A DNA stretch of 64,000 bases from Pleomorphomonas sp. T1.2MG-36 (GCF_950100655.1 NZ_CATNLY010000012.1:920242-984241); one strand, 5' to 3'. Shown: positions 1 through 10,560, counted from the first letter of the stretch. Notes: generated from the letters alone by a model not told the origin. Translations and numbers: made by a program.

Positions 1-965
1 TCGGCGCCGATTATCTCAAGGCCCAGTACCAGCAGAGCTGGCTCGACATGGGCACCAAGCCCGGCCCGGACGGCAAACCGACGCTGGTCGGCATCTGGGA
101 GCGCGTCAACGTCAAGAGCCTCGTCTGGTACCCCAAGAAGCCTTTCGAGGAAGCGGGCTACAAGGTTCCGACCAACTGGGACGAGATGGTCGCGCTTGAA
201 AAGCAGATCATCGACGATGGCGACACGCCCTGGTGCATCGGCATCGAGTCCGGCGCGGCGACCGGTTGGCCGGCAACCGACTGGCTGGAGGAAATGATGC
301 TGCGCACCGCCTCCGTGGCGGACTACGACGCCTGGACCAGCGGCGAACTCAAGTTCTCCTCGCCCCAGGTGAAGAAGGCGGCCGAGCAGGTCGGTGCGAT
401 CTTCCTTGGCGAGGGCATGGTCTACGGTGGCACCAAGGCCATCGTGTCGACATCGTTCGGCGACGCGCCTTCGCCGATGTTCGCCGATCCCCCGAAGTGC
501 TGGCTGCACAAGCAGGGCAACTTCATCACCAGCTTCTTCCCCAAGGATCGCGACCTGAAGCCGGGTGTCGACTACAGCTTCTTCTATCTGCCGGGGATCG
601 ACCCTGCCTATGGCAAGCCGGTGCTCGTCGGTGGCGACATCTGGTCGATGTTCAACGATCGGCCGGAAGTTCGCGCGGTCATGGCCTGGTTCGCCCGTGG
701 TGAGCATCTCAAGACCTGGCTTGCGTCCGGCGGCACCGTCTCGCCGCACAGTGACGCGAAGCTCGACTGGTACGGCAACGACATCGATCGTGGAGCCGCC
801 GAGATCCTGGCCAACGCCACGGCAGTCCGTTTCGACGGCTCGGACCTGATGCCGGGTGAAGTCGGCGCCGGTTCGTTCTGGAAGGAAATGACCGCCTGGA
901 TCAGCGGTTCGGAAGATCTCGACACCGCCCTCAAGAACATCGACGCCTCCTGGCCGAAGAACTGA
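1..965 (+). CDS. aglE: Alpha-glucoside-type ABC transporter, substrate-binding protein (5' partial)
   Basis: This is the C-terminal part of a family 1 extracellular sugar-binding protein; the reading frame is open from base 3 and the true start lies upstream. The periplasmic protein would capture an oligosaccharide for the two permeases that follow. The sequence resembles AglE-type alpha-glucoside binders in its tail (GVDYSFFYLPGIDP, the following VGGDIW, and the ending DASWPKN). The internal ATG at 48 is not the start, because the frame upstream codes for recognisable protein (GADYLKAQYQQSWLD). It is followed by strong hairpins and then the permease genes. Substrate is inferred from family resemblance only; other alpha- or beta-glucosides are possible. 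Confidence 0.85.
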   Translation, partial: GADYLKAQYQQSWLDMGTKPGPDGKPTLVGIWERVNVKSLVWYPKKPFEEAGYKVPTNWDEMVALEKQIIDDGDTPWCIGIESGAATGWPATDWLEEMMLRTASVADYDAWTSGELKFSSPQVKKAAEQVGAIFLGEGMVYGGTKAIVSTSFGDAPSPMFADPPKCWLHKQGNFITSFFPKDRDLKPGVDYSFFYLPGIDPAYGKPVLVGGDIWSMFNDRPEVRAVMAWFARGEHLKTWLASGGTVSPHSDAKLDWYGNDIDRGAAEILANATAVRFDGSDLMPGEVGAGSFWKEMTAWISGSEDLDTALKNIDASWPKN

Positions 966-1024
966 TCCCCGATCAGTTCAAGCCTCACCGTGATCGACGA
1001 CGCGGGACCGTCAGGTCCCGCGTC
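961..1024 (+). terminator. Two hairpins after the binding-protein gene (mRNA stabiliser or attenuator)
   Basis: ACTGATC/GATCAGT (961-977, 3-nt loop) overlaps the stop codon. GACGCGGGACC/GGTCCCGCGTC (999-1024) is a perfect 11-bp stem with a 4-nt loop. Neither is followed by a U tract. The position between a binding-protein gene and its permease genes matches the intergenic stabilising or attenuating hairpins that keep binding protein in excess, so full termination seems less likely. Confidence 0.6.
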
Positions 1025-1068
1025 AATCCTCCCCACGCCAGTGTGGGTCTGCCTGACGAGGTTTCCGG

Positions 1069-2169
1069 ATGTCGGAGATGACGAGCGCATTCGGGCGAGG
1101 ACGCCCCGGCGGAGCATTGCGGCTCATCGCCGCCCCCACCGTCGCCGCCGCTGCCCTGTTGATGATCTGGTTCGGCTTCTTCCTCGTTCGCGACAGCCAA
1201 CTGCCACGTCTTCTCGTTGCCGTTCTGGCCGTCATCGGCGCCGCCGTCGCCATTGCCATTCTCTACGGAGCGGTCGATGCCATCCTGCGGGAGCTGCCAC
1301 CCAGGTGGGAACGGCGGCTGCAACCGTTACCCTTCATCGTTCCCGGCGTGGCCATGGTCGGCTACTTCGTCGCCTTGCCGATGGCTCGCACCTTCTATTC
1401 CAGCCTGTTCAACCGGGACGGCAGCATTTTCGTCGGCCTTGCCAACTACGTGACGGTGTTCACCGAGCCGTTCATGCTGGTGACCTTCCGCAACAACCTG
1501 CTGTGGCTGGTGTTCGGCGCCGGCTTCACGGTTCTGCTGGGTCTGGCGATCGCCGCGTTCGCCGATCGCAGCCGGCATGAGAAACTCGCCAAGACCATCA
1601 TCTTCATGCCGATGGCCATCTCTCTGGTCGGCGCTGGCGTCATCTGGAAGTTCATCTACGCCGTCAAGGATCCCAGCGAAGCCCAGATCGGTCTCCTCAA
1701 TGCCATCGTCGTCGCCTTCGGCGGCGAACCGCAGGCCTGGATCACCCTGCTCCAGCCCTGGAACAACCTGTTTCTGATCGTCATCGTCGTCTGGCTTCAG
1801 ACCGGCTATGCCATGGTGCTGTTCTCCGCCGCCATCAAGGCGGTACCGATGGACATGCTGGAGGCGGCGCGGATCGATGGCGCCAGCGAGCTGCGCATCT
1901 TCTTCTCGATCGTCGTTCCATCGATCAAGACGACGCTGATCGCGGTTTCGGCAACCGTGGTGATCTTCACCTTGAAGATCTTCGACATCGTGCTGGTGAT
2001 GACCGGCGGGCAGTTCGGCACCGACGTCATCGCCACCCAATTCTACAACCAGTACTTCGTCAATCGGAATGCCGGTCTGGGGTCGGCCATCGCCATCATC
2101 CTGCTGGCGGCCGTCATGCCGGTGATCATCTACAACATCCGCCACTTCAACAAGAACGAGCCGCTCTGA
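1069..2169 (+). CDS. aglF: Alpha-glucoside-type ABC transporter permease (AglF-like)
   Basis: A 366-residue inner-membrane permease of the MalF class of carbohydrate importers. Two hydrophobic segments near the N-terminus (about 17-40 and 48-72) precede the usual six-helix core. The EAA loop that contacts the ATPase is at about 263-284 (LEAARIDGASELRIFF). The start at 1069 follows a purine-rich stretch and the stop overlaps the next gene's ATG by one base (TGATG), indicating translational coupling. With the next permease it would form the channel of an Agl-type importer. The substrate is not determined by the sequence. Confidence 0.9.
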   Translation: MSEMTSAFGRGRPGGALRLIAAPTVAAAALLMIWFGFFLVRDSQLPRLLVAVLAVIGAAVAIAILYGAVDAILRELPPRWERRLQPLPFIVPGVAMVGYFVALPMARTFYSSLFNRDGSIFVGLANYVTVFTEPFMLVTFRNNLLWLVFGAGFTVLLGLAIAAFADRSRHEKLAKTIIFMPMAISLVGAGVIWKFIYAVKDPSEAQIGLLNAIVVAFGGEPQAWITLLQPWNNLFLIVIVVWLQTGYAMVLFSAAIKAVPMDMLEAARIDGASELRIFFSIVVPSIKTTLIAVSATVVIFTLKIFDIVLVMTGGQFGTDVIATQFYNQYFVNRNAGLGSAIAIILLAAVMPVIIYNIRHFNKNEPL

Positions 2170-3269
2170 TGGCACGCTTCACCAAACCGTCGCGAGCCCG
2201 CTTCAGTCTGGCTACGCCGATCCTCATTCTGCTGTGCATGCTGTGGCTAATCCCGACGCTCGGGTTGCTGATATCGTCCTTCCGGACTCCCGACGACGTC
2301 CGCAACAGCGGCTGGTGGACGATATTCCCGCATCGCGCCTGGCAGGTCGTCGAGGTCATCAAGCCGGAGCCGTCCCTCGACCGGAGCGGCGTCATGAGCT
2401 TTGCCGGGGTGAGCGGCACCTTCGACCAGTTGCGCACCGGCATCGAGACCGACGACGGACAGCGTGTCACCTGGGTCGGCAATCGGCGCCTCGGGACCGT
2501 CCGCGTCGAGGAACTGCGCTGGACCATGACGGCCCGTCTCACGCTCGACAATTACGCCAACGTGCTGACCGGCAAGCAATACGAGATCACCCACGAGGAC
2601 GGGTCCAGGGAAACGCTGCGCGGTGACGATCTTTCCGGTGCCTTCCTGAACAGCCTCGCGGTCACCTTGCCGTCGGTATTGCTGCCGCTGATGGTGGCTG
2701 CCTTCGCCGCCTACGGCTTTGCGTGGGTCAGGTTTCCCGGCCGGCGGCTGATCTTCTCGATCGTCGTGGCGCTGATGGTGGTGCCGTTGCAGGTGTCACT
2801 GGTGCCGGTGCTCAGCGACTATGTACGGCTCGGGCTGAACGGCACCTACCTTGCCGTCTGGCTCGCCCACGCGGGCTTCGGTCTGCCGCTCGCCATCTAC
2901 CTGCTCTACAACTTCATTGCCGCGCTGCCCCGCGAGCTTCTGGAGGCCGCCACCGTCGACGGCGCCAGCCATCTCAAGATCTTCCGCTCGATCATCCTGC
3001 CCTTGGCTGGGCCGGCGCTCGCGTCCTACGCCATCTTCCAGTTCCTGTGGGTCTGGAACGACTATCTGGTGTCGCTGATCTTCATCGGCAGCCAGCCCAA
3101 TGTGCAAGTTCTGACCATGCGCCTTGCCGAGATCGTCGGCTCGCGCGGCAACGACTGGCACCTCCTGACCGCCGGCGCTTTCATTTCCATGATCCTGCCG
3201 CTGGCCGTGTTCTTCTCACTGCAACGCTACTTCGTTCGCGGCCTGACCGCGGGCGCCGTGAAATCGTGA
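2169..3269 (+). CDS. aglG: Alpha-glucoside-type ABC transporter permease (AglG-like)
   Basis: A 366-residue permease of the MalG class. After the first membrane helix (about 17-38) there is a long extracytoplasmic insertion of about 110 residues (roughly 40-150) before the remaining helices, a feature of AglG-type permeases. The EAA loop lies at about 256-277 (LLEAATVDGASHLKIFRS). It begins within the last codon region of the previous permease and pairs with it. The reductase gene follows 17 bases downstream, so it is probably on the same transcript. Confidence 0.9.
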   Translation: MARFTKPSRARFSLATPILILLCMLWLIPTLGLLISSFRTPDDVRNSGWWTIFPHRAWQVVEVIKPEPSLDRSGVMSFAGVSGTFDQLRTGIETDDGQRVTWVGNRRLGTVRVEELRWTMTARLTLDNYANVLTGKQYEITHEDGSRETLRGDDLSGAFLNSLAVTLPSVLLPLMVAAFAAYGFAWVRFPGRRLIFSIVVALMVVPLQVSLVPVLSDYVRLGLNGTYLAVWLAHAGFGLPLAIYLLYNFIAALPRELLEAATVDGASHLKIFRSIILPLAGPALASYAIFQFLWVWNDYLVSLIFIGSQPNVQVLTMRLAEIVGSRGNDWHLLTAGAFISMILPLAVFFSLQRYFVRGLTAGAVKS

Positions 3270-3286
3270 CTTTCAAGAGGTTCAAG

Positions 3287-4297
3287 ATGCAATACCGTCG
3301 CCTGGGCAATTCCGGTCTCCTCGTTTCCGAACTGGCGCTCGGCACCATGGTATTCGGCGAGGCGAGCGATCGCGGCACGCCGGAGAACGAGGCCGCGAAG
3401 CTGATCGACGCCTACATCGAGGCGGGCGGCAATCATTTCGACCTTGCCGATGTCTACGCAGGGGGCCGGGCCGAAGAGATCGTCGGCAAGGCTCTCGGCG
3501 CCCGCCGCGCCGACGCCGTCATCGCCACCAAGGCGCGCTGGCCGATGGGGAGCGATCCCAACAAGGTCGGGCTGTCGCGCCGTCACATCTGCGAAGCGCT
3601 GGAGGCAAGCCTTCGCCGGCTGCGCACCGACTATGTCGACGTCTACTACATGCACGGCTGGGACGCGCTGACGCCGATCGAGGAGTCGCTGCGCGCCTTC
3701 GACGACCTCGTCGCGGCCGGCAAGGTTCGCTACATCGGCGTCTCGAACTTCATGGCCTGGCAGGTGATGAAGTCGCTCGGCCTCAGCGACCGTAACGGCT
3801 GGGCGCGCTTCATCGCCGCCCAGTACCAGTACTCCCTGGTCGAGCGCGGCATCGAGGCGGAACTCGAGGCTCTCTGCGCATCGGAAGGCGTCGGCATTGT
3901 CCCGTGGGGACCGCTGGGTGGCGGCTTCCTGACCGGCAAGTATCAGAAGGGCTCCCGCCCCGACACCACGACCGGCCGGATTGGCACGACACCGGACGAG
4001 TGGGAGGAATCCTGGGCGCATCGGGCGACGGATGCCAACTGGCGGACGCTGGACGCGGTCAAGGCGGTGGCCGCCGCGCATCCGGGCGCCACGCCGGCCC
4101 AGGTGTCGCTCGGCTGGCTTCTCGCCCGCCCGACCGTCAGCTCCGTGGTGATCGGCGCCCGCACGGTCGAGCAGTTGCGCGCCAACCTCGCCGCCACCGA
4201 GCTGAAGTTTGCCCCCGAGGAGATCGCAGCCCTGACCGCCGCCTCGGCAGTTCGGTCGCCCTACCCGGCTCGTGCCGTCAACCTCGAAGCGCGCTGA
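3287..4297 (+). CDS. Aldo/keto reductase in the sugar-uptake operon
   Basis: A 336-residue NAD(P)H-dependent aldo/keto reductase. The catalytic Asp-Tyr-Lys-His set is visible: Asp and Tyr in FDLADVYAGG (about residues 50-58), Lys in VIATKARWP and His in YYMHGWD. The start ATG at 3287 begins MQYRRLGNSGLLVS, the standard family N-terminus; the frame is open further upstream but that part is antisense-like noise over the permease. It sits between permease and ATPase genes, where rhizobial agl operons usually carry an alpha-glucosidase. It may oxidise or reduce a sugar taken up by the transporter; the substrate is unknown. Confidence 0.88.
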   Translation: MQYRRLGNSGLLVSELALGTMVFGEASDRGTPENEAAKLIDAYIEAGGNHFDLADVYAGGRAEEIVGKALGARRADAVIATKARWPMGSDPNKVGLSRRHICEALEASLRRLRTDYVDVYYMHGWDALTPIEESLRAFDDLVAAGKVRYIGVSNFMAWQVMKSLGLSDRNGWARFIAAQYQYSLVERGIEAELEALCASEGVGIVPWGPLGGGFLTGKYQKGSRPDTTTGRIGTTPDEWEESWAHRATDANWRTLDAVKAVAAAHPGATPAQVSLGWLLARPTVSSVVIGARTVEQLRANLAATELKFAPEEIAALTAASAVRSPYPARAVNLEAR

Positions 4298-4370
4298 TCG
4301 ACACCGTGGAGCGGCCTGGCTTCCGGCGAAGTGAAATCGCCGGTGTCAGGCCACCGCAAGGGAGTACCGC

Positions 4371-5468
<1,098 letters not shown>

Positions 5469-5519
5469 CAGAACCGACCGCCGCCACCGGCGACGGCCAT
5501 TCCCATCGGTTTGCAACCG
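5469..5519. terminator. Convergent intergenic region, possible shared terminator
   Basis: Two operons converge here with 51 bases between stop codons. A short hairpin CGCCG/CGGCG (5479-5492) lies inside a wider AACCGA...TCGGTT pairing. There is no clear U tract on either strand, so the assignment as a terminator is tentative. Confidence 0.3.
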
Positions 5520-7169
5520 CTATCCGAACACTTTCCTTGCCCGCTCCGCCGTGATGTAGCCGTTCTTGATGTCGGCGGCGACCTTCGCGGGATCGCGGCG
5601 TTTCGGGTCGCCGAAGCCGCCACCGGTGGCGGTGTAGATCTCGATGACGTCGTTCTCGTCGACGCGGATGCCCGAGCCGTAGGCGTAGCGCGTCCGCGTG
5701 CCGTCGGTCTTGGCGACGATGGCGTAGTTGGCGCTGCCTTCGTTGCCACCCTTCAGCGCCCACGGCAGAATGCGCGAACGGGTGTAGCCGAGCGTCAGGA
5801 AGCTGTCGTCACGGCGGATGCGGTAATCGACGCGGATGCCGCGACCGCCGCACCACTCGCCCTCGCCGCCCTCGGCGATGTTGAGTTCCATGCGGTCGAC
5901 GATCAGGCCGTTGCGGGCCTCCGATATCTCAGCCGGGCAGTTGTAAGTCTCGCCATGCACGGCCGAAAAGATGGCGTTGTTGCCGTCGCGCCCCTCGGCC
6001 GCGCCCCATCCGCCGATCTGCGGTTCGATGATGGTGTACTGGCGCCCGGTATCGGGGTGGATGCCGCCGATGAAGGTGCCGGCGATCGACGAGAAGTGGC
6101 CGGCCGGCAGCTTGTGCGGCACGTGGGGCGCGAGACAGCGCCAGATGAGGTCGGTGACGCGGATACCGATCTCGTAATAGAAGCCGATGGCCGCCGGCTC
6201 CTTGGCGTGGAAGGTCGTTCCCTCAGTTGTCAGCACCTTCAGGGGCCGGAAGGTGCCCTCGTTGGCCGGCGACAGGGGATCGGTCAGCGCCTTGAAGATC
6301 ACCTGGACCGATACCAGGACGTCGTCCCGGCTGGCGTTGTTGGGGCCGGCATCCTGGGGCGGGTTGTCGCGCAGATCGACCACGAACTCGCTCTCGGAGA
6401 TCGTCAGTTTGACGTTGAACAGGCGGCCATCGTCCTGCTCCTCGGTCAGCTCGAAGGTGCCGCGCGGCAGCTTGGCCAGTTCCTTGAGCGTCACCTCCTC
6501 GCCATAGTCCATGAAGGAGGCCATGGCCTTCTCGAAGGTCTCTACGCCGTATTTCTCGGCCAGTTCGGCCAGCCGGCGCGCGCCGATGCGCACCGAGGCG
6601 ATGGCGGCCCAGAGATCGCCCCGCAGGTAGTCCGGCATGCGCGAGTTGACGGTGATGATGTCGAAGATGCCGGCAATCGGCTCGCCCTTCGAGATCATCT
6701 TGATGGCCGGCAGACGTAGGCCTTCCTGGAAGATGTCGGTCGCATCGGCCGACAGCGAGCCCGGCGACTTGCCGCCGACATCGGAGTTGTGGGCGATGTT
6801 GGCCGTCCAGGCGATCAGCTTCTCGCCGGCGAACACCGGCATTGCCACCACCAGATCGTTGAGGTGGGTGACGCCGCCGTAATAGGGGTCGTTGGTGATG
6901 AACACGTCGCCCGGCTCGACGTCGCCGGGCTTGCCGAACTTGTCGACCAGCACCTTCACCGACTTGTCGAGCACGCCGACGAAGCCGGGAATGCCGGCGC
7001 CCGAGCTGGCAAGCTGCCCCTTGGCGTCGAGAATGCCGGTGCCCATGTCGAGCACCTCATAGATGATCGAGCTCATCGCCGTCTTGCGCATGGCGGCGAA
7101 CATTTCGTCGGCCGTCGCCTGCAGCGAGTTCTGGATGATTTCGAGCGTGATGGGATCGTCGTGTGTCAT
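5520..7169 (-). CDS. hyuB: Hydantoinase/oxoprolinase subunit B
   Basis: A 549-residue HyuB-family protein that with HyuA forms an ATP-dependent cyclic-imide or amidase-type enzyme (N-methylhydantoinase, 5-oxoprolinase or acetone carboxylase-like families). The N-terminus (MTHDDPITLEIIQNSLQ) and the segments ITNDPYYGGVTHLND and NCPAEISEARNG are typical. It lies 17 bases after hyuA on the same strand, last in the operon. The true substrate cannot be chosen from sequence alone; the neighbouring dipeptide-type importer suggests an amide or peptide-like compound brought in from outside. Confidence 0.9.
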   Translation of the reverse strand: MTHDDPITLEIIQNSLQATADEMFAAMRKTAMSSIIYEVLDMGTGILDAKGQLASSGAGIPGFVGVLDKSVKVLVDKFGKPGDVEPGDVFITNDPYYGGVTHLNDLVVAMPVFAGEKLIAWTANIAHNSDVGGKSPGSLSADATDIFQEGLRLPAIKMISKGEPIAGIFDIITVNSRMPDYLRGDLWAAIASVRIGARRLAELAEKYGVETFEKAMASFMDYGEEVTLKELAKLPRGTFELTEEQDDGRLFNVKLTISESEFVVDLRDNPPQDAGPNNASRDDVLVSVQVIFKALTDPLSPANEGTFRPLKVLTTEGTTFHAKEPAAIGFYYEIGIRVTDLIWRCLAPHVPHKLPAGHFSSIAGTFIGGIHPDTGRQYTIIEPQIGGWGAAEGRDGNNAIFSAVHGETYNCPAEISEARNGLIVDRMELNIAEGGEGEWCGGRGIRVDYRIRRDDSFLTLGYTRSRILPWALKGGNEGSANYAIVAKTDGTRTRYAYGSGIRVDENDVIEIYTATGGGFGDPKRRDPAKVAADIKNGYITAERARKVFG

Positions 7170-7186
7170 GGCTGGCTCCGTCGCGC

Positions 7187-9256
7187 TCAGAGTTCGATGT
7201 GGATGTTGCCGTAGGCGTCGATCGACACCCTGTTTTCAGGGTGGATCACCACGGTGGTGCCCGGGTCCTCGATGATCACCGGCCCGACGAACTGCATGCC
7301 CGGCAGCAGCTTCTCGCCGTCATAGATGGCCGCCTGATGCACGCCCTCAAGCGCATAGTCGACCGCGCGCCGGCCCTTGAGAGCGCTGGCCGCCGGAGCG
7401 TTCGACAGCGGTCGCGCCTCCATGGTCAGCTTGCCGACCTCGGCCGAGGCGACGATGTGGATGCCGACCAACTCGACGGGCGCATCGAGACGATAGGTGT
7501 ATTCGCGCTTGTAGGCCTCGTGGAAGGCGGCCTCGATCTCGCCGAGCCGCGCGTCGGACACCGCACCGCCGTCGATCAGCACCTCGGTGGTATGCTCCTG
7601 ATTCTGATAGCGGAACTTGCCGTAGCGCAGGAAGCTGACCTTGTCGGCCGCGATGCCCTCGCTCGCGAACTGCGCGAGTGCCGTGGCCTCCGCCTCCTTG
7701 AACAGCGCCTCGATCTCGACGGCCGCGCCCGGCCCGAGGTCGGCGAGATGGGTGACGAAATAGTCGCGCCGGAGGTCCGACATCATCATGCCCCAGGCGG
7801 AGAACACCGAGGCGCCGGCCGGAATGACCACCTTCCGGACGCCGAGTTCGCAGCCGAGCGCCACCGCGTGCATGGCGCCGCCGCCACCGAAGGCGACCAG
7901 CGAGAAGTCGCGCGGGTCGAAGCCCCGGTTGAGCGACACCAGCTTCAGGGCGTTGACCATGTTGTTGTTGGCGATGCGGATGATGCCGCGCGCCGCCTCG
8001 TCAGCCGAAACGCCCAACTTGGTGCCGAGCTCGACCATGGCAAGGCTGGCCGCGCCCATGTCGGCCGTCACCGCTCCGCCACAGAAATAGTCGCGGTTGA
8101 TGCGGCCAAGCCAAAGGTTGGCATCGGTGGTGGTGGCGCTGGTGCCGCCGCGCCCGTAGGCGGCCGGCCCCGGCTGGGCGCCGGCCGACTGCGGCCCGAC
8201 GTGCAGCTTGCCGAAATCGTCGACCCAGGCGATCGAGCCGCCGCCATTGCCGATCTCGACGAGGTCGACCACCGGCACCATGATCGGATAGCCAGCGGAC
8301 GTGCGGCTCTTCTCGATCCAGTAGTCGGTCATGATCCGGACCTTGCCGTCCTCGATCAGCGAGCACTTGGCGGTGGTACCGCCGATGTCGAGGGCCAGAA
8401 CGTTCGGCTCGCCGATCAGCTTGCCGAGTTCGGCGGCGCCCCAGAAGCCCGATGCCGGACCGGATTCGACCATGGTGATCGGAATGCGCGACACGCTATC
8501 CAGCGTGTCGACGCCGCAGTTCGACTGCATGACGTAAAGGCTGCCGCCGAAACCGCGCTCCCCGAGGCCCGACGCCAGCCGCTTCAGATAGCGCTCGGCA
8601 GTGGGCTGAACGTAGGCCGACATCACGGCCGTGCTGGTGCGCTCGTACTCGCGCCATTCGCGGCTGATCTGGTGCGAGGACACTGTGGCCACCTCCGGCC
8701 ACAGCCGGGCGATCTCGGCCTGCGCCGCCTGCTCGTGAGCCGGATTGGCGTAGGAATGCAGGAAGCAGATGGCCACCGCCTCGACGCCCTCGGCCTTGAA
8801 GTCGGCGACGATGGCGGCCAGCGGCGCGAGGTCGAGCGGCTCGGTCTCGATGCCCTTGTAGGTCATGCGGCCGGGCAGTTCGCGGCGCAGATGGCGCGGC
8901 ACGAACACCGGCGGCTTCTCGTAGTAGAGGTTGAAGAAATCCGGCCGGTTGCCACGGGCGATTTCCAGGCTGTCGCGGAAGCCGAGCGTGGTGACGAGGC
9001 CGACCTTGCCGCCCTTGCGCTCAGTCAGCGCGTTGATCACCACGGTGGTGCCGTGGGCAAGGAAGTCGACCGCCGCCGGATCGATCCCGCCCTTGGCCAA
9101 CACGTTGAGCACGCCCGCCTCGAAGTTCGGCGGCGTCGTGTCGGTCTTGGCGGTGACGATGCGCGACCGTCCGCTTGCGATATCGGTCTCGAAGGCCACG
9201 AGGTCGGTGAAGGTACCGCCGACGTCGGTGGCAACGCGCAAGGTTTTCTCAGACAT
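7187..9256 (-). CDS. hyuA: Hydantoinase/oxoprolinase subunit A
   Basis: A 689-residue HyuA-family protein with the acetate/sugar kinase-like ATP-binding fold. The phosphate-binding motifs DVGGTFTDLVAF (about 9-20) and ALDIGGTTAKCS (about 288-299) are clear, followed by a Gly-rich SLVAFGGGGAMHA motif. It would use ATP to activate the ring-opening reaction together with HyuB. The start overlaps the end of the GAF gene by 8 bases, so the two are probably co-translated. A long open frame on the opposite strand is a high-GC shadow. Confidence 0.92.
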   Translation of the reverse strand: MSEKTLRVATDVGGTFTDLVAFETDIASGRSRIVTAKTDTTPPNFEAGVLNVLAKGGIDPAAVDFLAHGTTVVINALTERKGGKVGLVTTLGFRDSLEIARGNRPDFFNLYYEKPPVFVPRHLRRELPGRMTYKGIETEPLDLAPLAAIVADFKAEGVEAVAICFLHSYANPAHEQAAQAEIARLWPEVATVSSHQISREWREYERTSTAVMSAYVQPTAERYLKRLASGLGERGFGGSLYVMQSNCGVDTLDSVSRIPITMVESGPASGFWGAAELGKLIGEPNVLALDIGGTTAKCSLIEDGKVRIMTDYWIEKSRTSAGYPIMVPVVDLVEIGNGGGSIAWVDDFGKLHVGPQSAGAQPGPAAYGRGGTSATTTDANLWLGRINRDYFCGGAVTADMGAASLAMVELGTKLGVSADEAARGIIRIANNNMVNALKLVSLNRGFDPRDFSLVAFGGGGAMHAVALGCELGVRKVVIPAGASVFSAWGMMMSDLRRDYFVTHLADLGPGAAVEIEALFKEAEATALAQFASEGIAADKVSFLRYGKFRYQNQEHTTEVLIDGGAVSDARLGEIEAAFHEAYKREYTYRLDAPVELVGIHIVASAEVGKLTMEARPLSNAPAASALKGRRAVDYALEGVHQAAIYDGEKLLPGMQFVGPVIIEDPGTTVVIHPENRVSIDAYGNIHIEL

Positions 9257-9761
9257 GGGCGGCCTCCTCGGCCTTGAGCGTGGAGTTGAACAGGACGCAG
9301 ACCGTGCCGGCCAGCTTCAACGCCTCGGCGGCGGCGACCCGGTCCGGCGTGTAGTAGCCGGCGTCGTGCAGGCAGTTGAGCGTGCCGATCACCCGACCGT
9401 CGACGACGAGCGGCACGTTGATGCAGGACTCGCAGCCCAGCGACTGGATCAGCTCGCTGTCGAAGAACACCTTGGCGATGTCGCCGATCGTGTTGGCGAC
9501 GAAGGTGCGCTTGTCGCGCAGCACCACGTCGGTCCAGTCGTTTTCCTCGTAGGGCTTGAGGCCATAGACCGGATAGGCGTCGGGCATGTTGGAGTAAAGG
9601 CGCTCCGAATGCATGGTGCCCGTCTCGACCGTGGTGACGGTGAACAGCTTGGCGCCGACCTCTTCGACCACCAGGTCCTTCAGGGCCTCGAAGGCCGCGT
9701 GTGGCTGGTTGCCCGGCTCGGCGAGGCGAGCAAGGAAGGCGTCGTGGTCAAAGGTCGGCAT
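9249..9761 (-). CDS. GAF-domain protein of the hyu operon
   Basis: A 170-residue single-domain GAF protein (about residues 30-160). It includes FVANTIGDIAKVF, a CESCINVPLVVDGRVIGTLNCLHD stretch with the usual GAF core pattern, and two Cys in that stretch. There is no output domain, signal peptide or membrane segment, so it is cytoplasmic. Small stand-alone GAF proteins recur beside hyuA/hyuB genes; the role is not known to me and could be ligand sensing or an unrecognised enzyme activity. It overlaps both the upstream ATPase gene (14 bases) and hyuA (8 bases). Confidence 0.8.
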   Translation of the reverse strand: MPTFDHDAFLARLAEPGNQPHAAFEALKDLVVEEVGAKLFTVTTVETGTMHSERLYSNMPDAYPVYGLKPYEENDWTDVVLRDKRTFVANTIGDIAKVFFDSELIQSLGCESCINVPLVVDGRVIGTLNCLHDAGYYTPDRVAAAEALKLAGTVCVLFNSTLKAEEAAHV

Positions 9762-10560
9762 CGAGAGGCTCCTGAAGTCGGTCGCGCAATTCCGCTTCGC
9801 GCCGGCTGGTCACGGGAACCGCCGAGATCAGGCGGCGGGTGTAGGGATGCGTGGGGTCGGCGAACAGCTCGGCGGTCGGTGCGATTTCGACGAGCCGCCC
9901 TTTCTCGAACACCGCGACGCGGTCGGCGATGTTGCGCACCACGGCGAGATCGTGGGTGATGAAGATGTAGGTCAGCCGGCGTGCCTCACGAATGTCGACC
10001 AGAAGCTTCAGCACGCGGGCCTGAACCAGCACGTCGAGCGCCGAGGTCGGCTCGTCGAGCACCAGGAGTTCCGATCGGCAGGCGAGCGCCCGTGCGATGG
10101 CGACGCGCTGGCGCTGGCCACCGGACAGTGCGGCGGGCGACCGGCTGGCATAGTCGGCCGGCAGCCCGACCTCTTCCAGAAGTTCGCCGACCCGCGCCTT
10201 GCGCCCGGCGCGGTCGCCGATGCCGTGGACGTCGAGGGCGAGGCGGATCGACGCTCCGACGCTGCGGCGCGGATTGAGCGACGACAGCGGGTTCTGCTGG
10301 ACGAGCTGGATCGCCTGCTTGAGGGCCAGCGGCCGGACGTCGGGCAGCTCCTTGTCCTGGAACAGCAGCGCGCCCGAGGTCGGCTGGTAGATGCCGAGCA
10401 CGATGTTGGCGATGGTGCTCTTGCCCGAGCCGCTTTCGCCGACGATGGCGAGGCACTCGCCGGCGAAGACGCTGAAGGAAACGCCGTCGAGCGCCCGCAC
10501 GGGTTTGCCGCCGGCATCGAACGTCTTGCTGACCTCGAACACCTGAAGAAGAGGCTTCAT
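9748..10560 (-). CDS. dppF: Dipeptide/oligopeptide ABC transporter ATP-binding protein (DppF/OppF-like)
   Basis: A 270-residue ATPase with Walker A GESGSGKST at about 41, a Q-loop in LVQQNPLSSLNP, signature LSGGQRQR at about 150 and Walker B LLVLDEPTSALD. The C-terminal OppF-type region (ADPTHPYTRRLISAVP) identifies the peptide/nickel importer class. It overlaps the preceding dppD-like gene by 4 bases. It would pair with that ATPase on the two permeases upstream. Confidence 0.9.
   Translation of the reverse strand: MKPLLQVFEVSKTFDAGGKPVRALDGVSFSVFAGECLAIVGESGSGKSTIANIVLGIYQPTSGALLFQDKELPDVRPLALKQAIQLVQQNPLSSLNPRRSVGASIRLALDVHGIGDRAGRKARVGELLEEVGLPADYASRSPAALSGGQRQRVAIARALACRSELLVLDEPTSALDVLVQARVLKLLVDIREARRLTYIFITHDLAVVRNIADRVAVFEKGRLVEIAPTAELFADPTHPYTRRLISAVPVTSRREAELRDRLQEPLDADL

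Noticed and set aside
7163..9277. Long open frame on the plus strand opposite hyuA
   Set aside because: It is the antisense of a well-supported HyuA gene. Long antisense frames are common in GC-rich codon-biased DNA, and its translation is rich in Arg, Gly and His without a domain.
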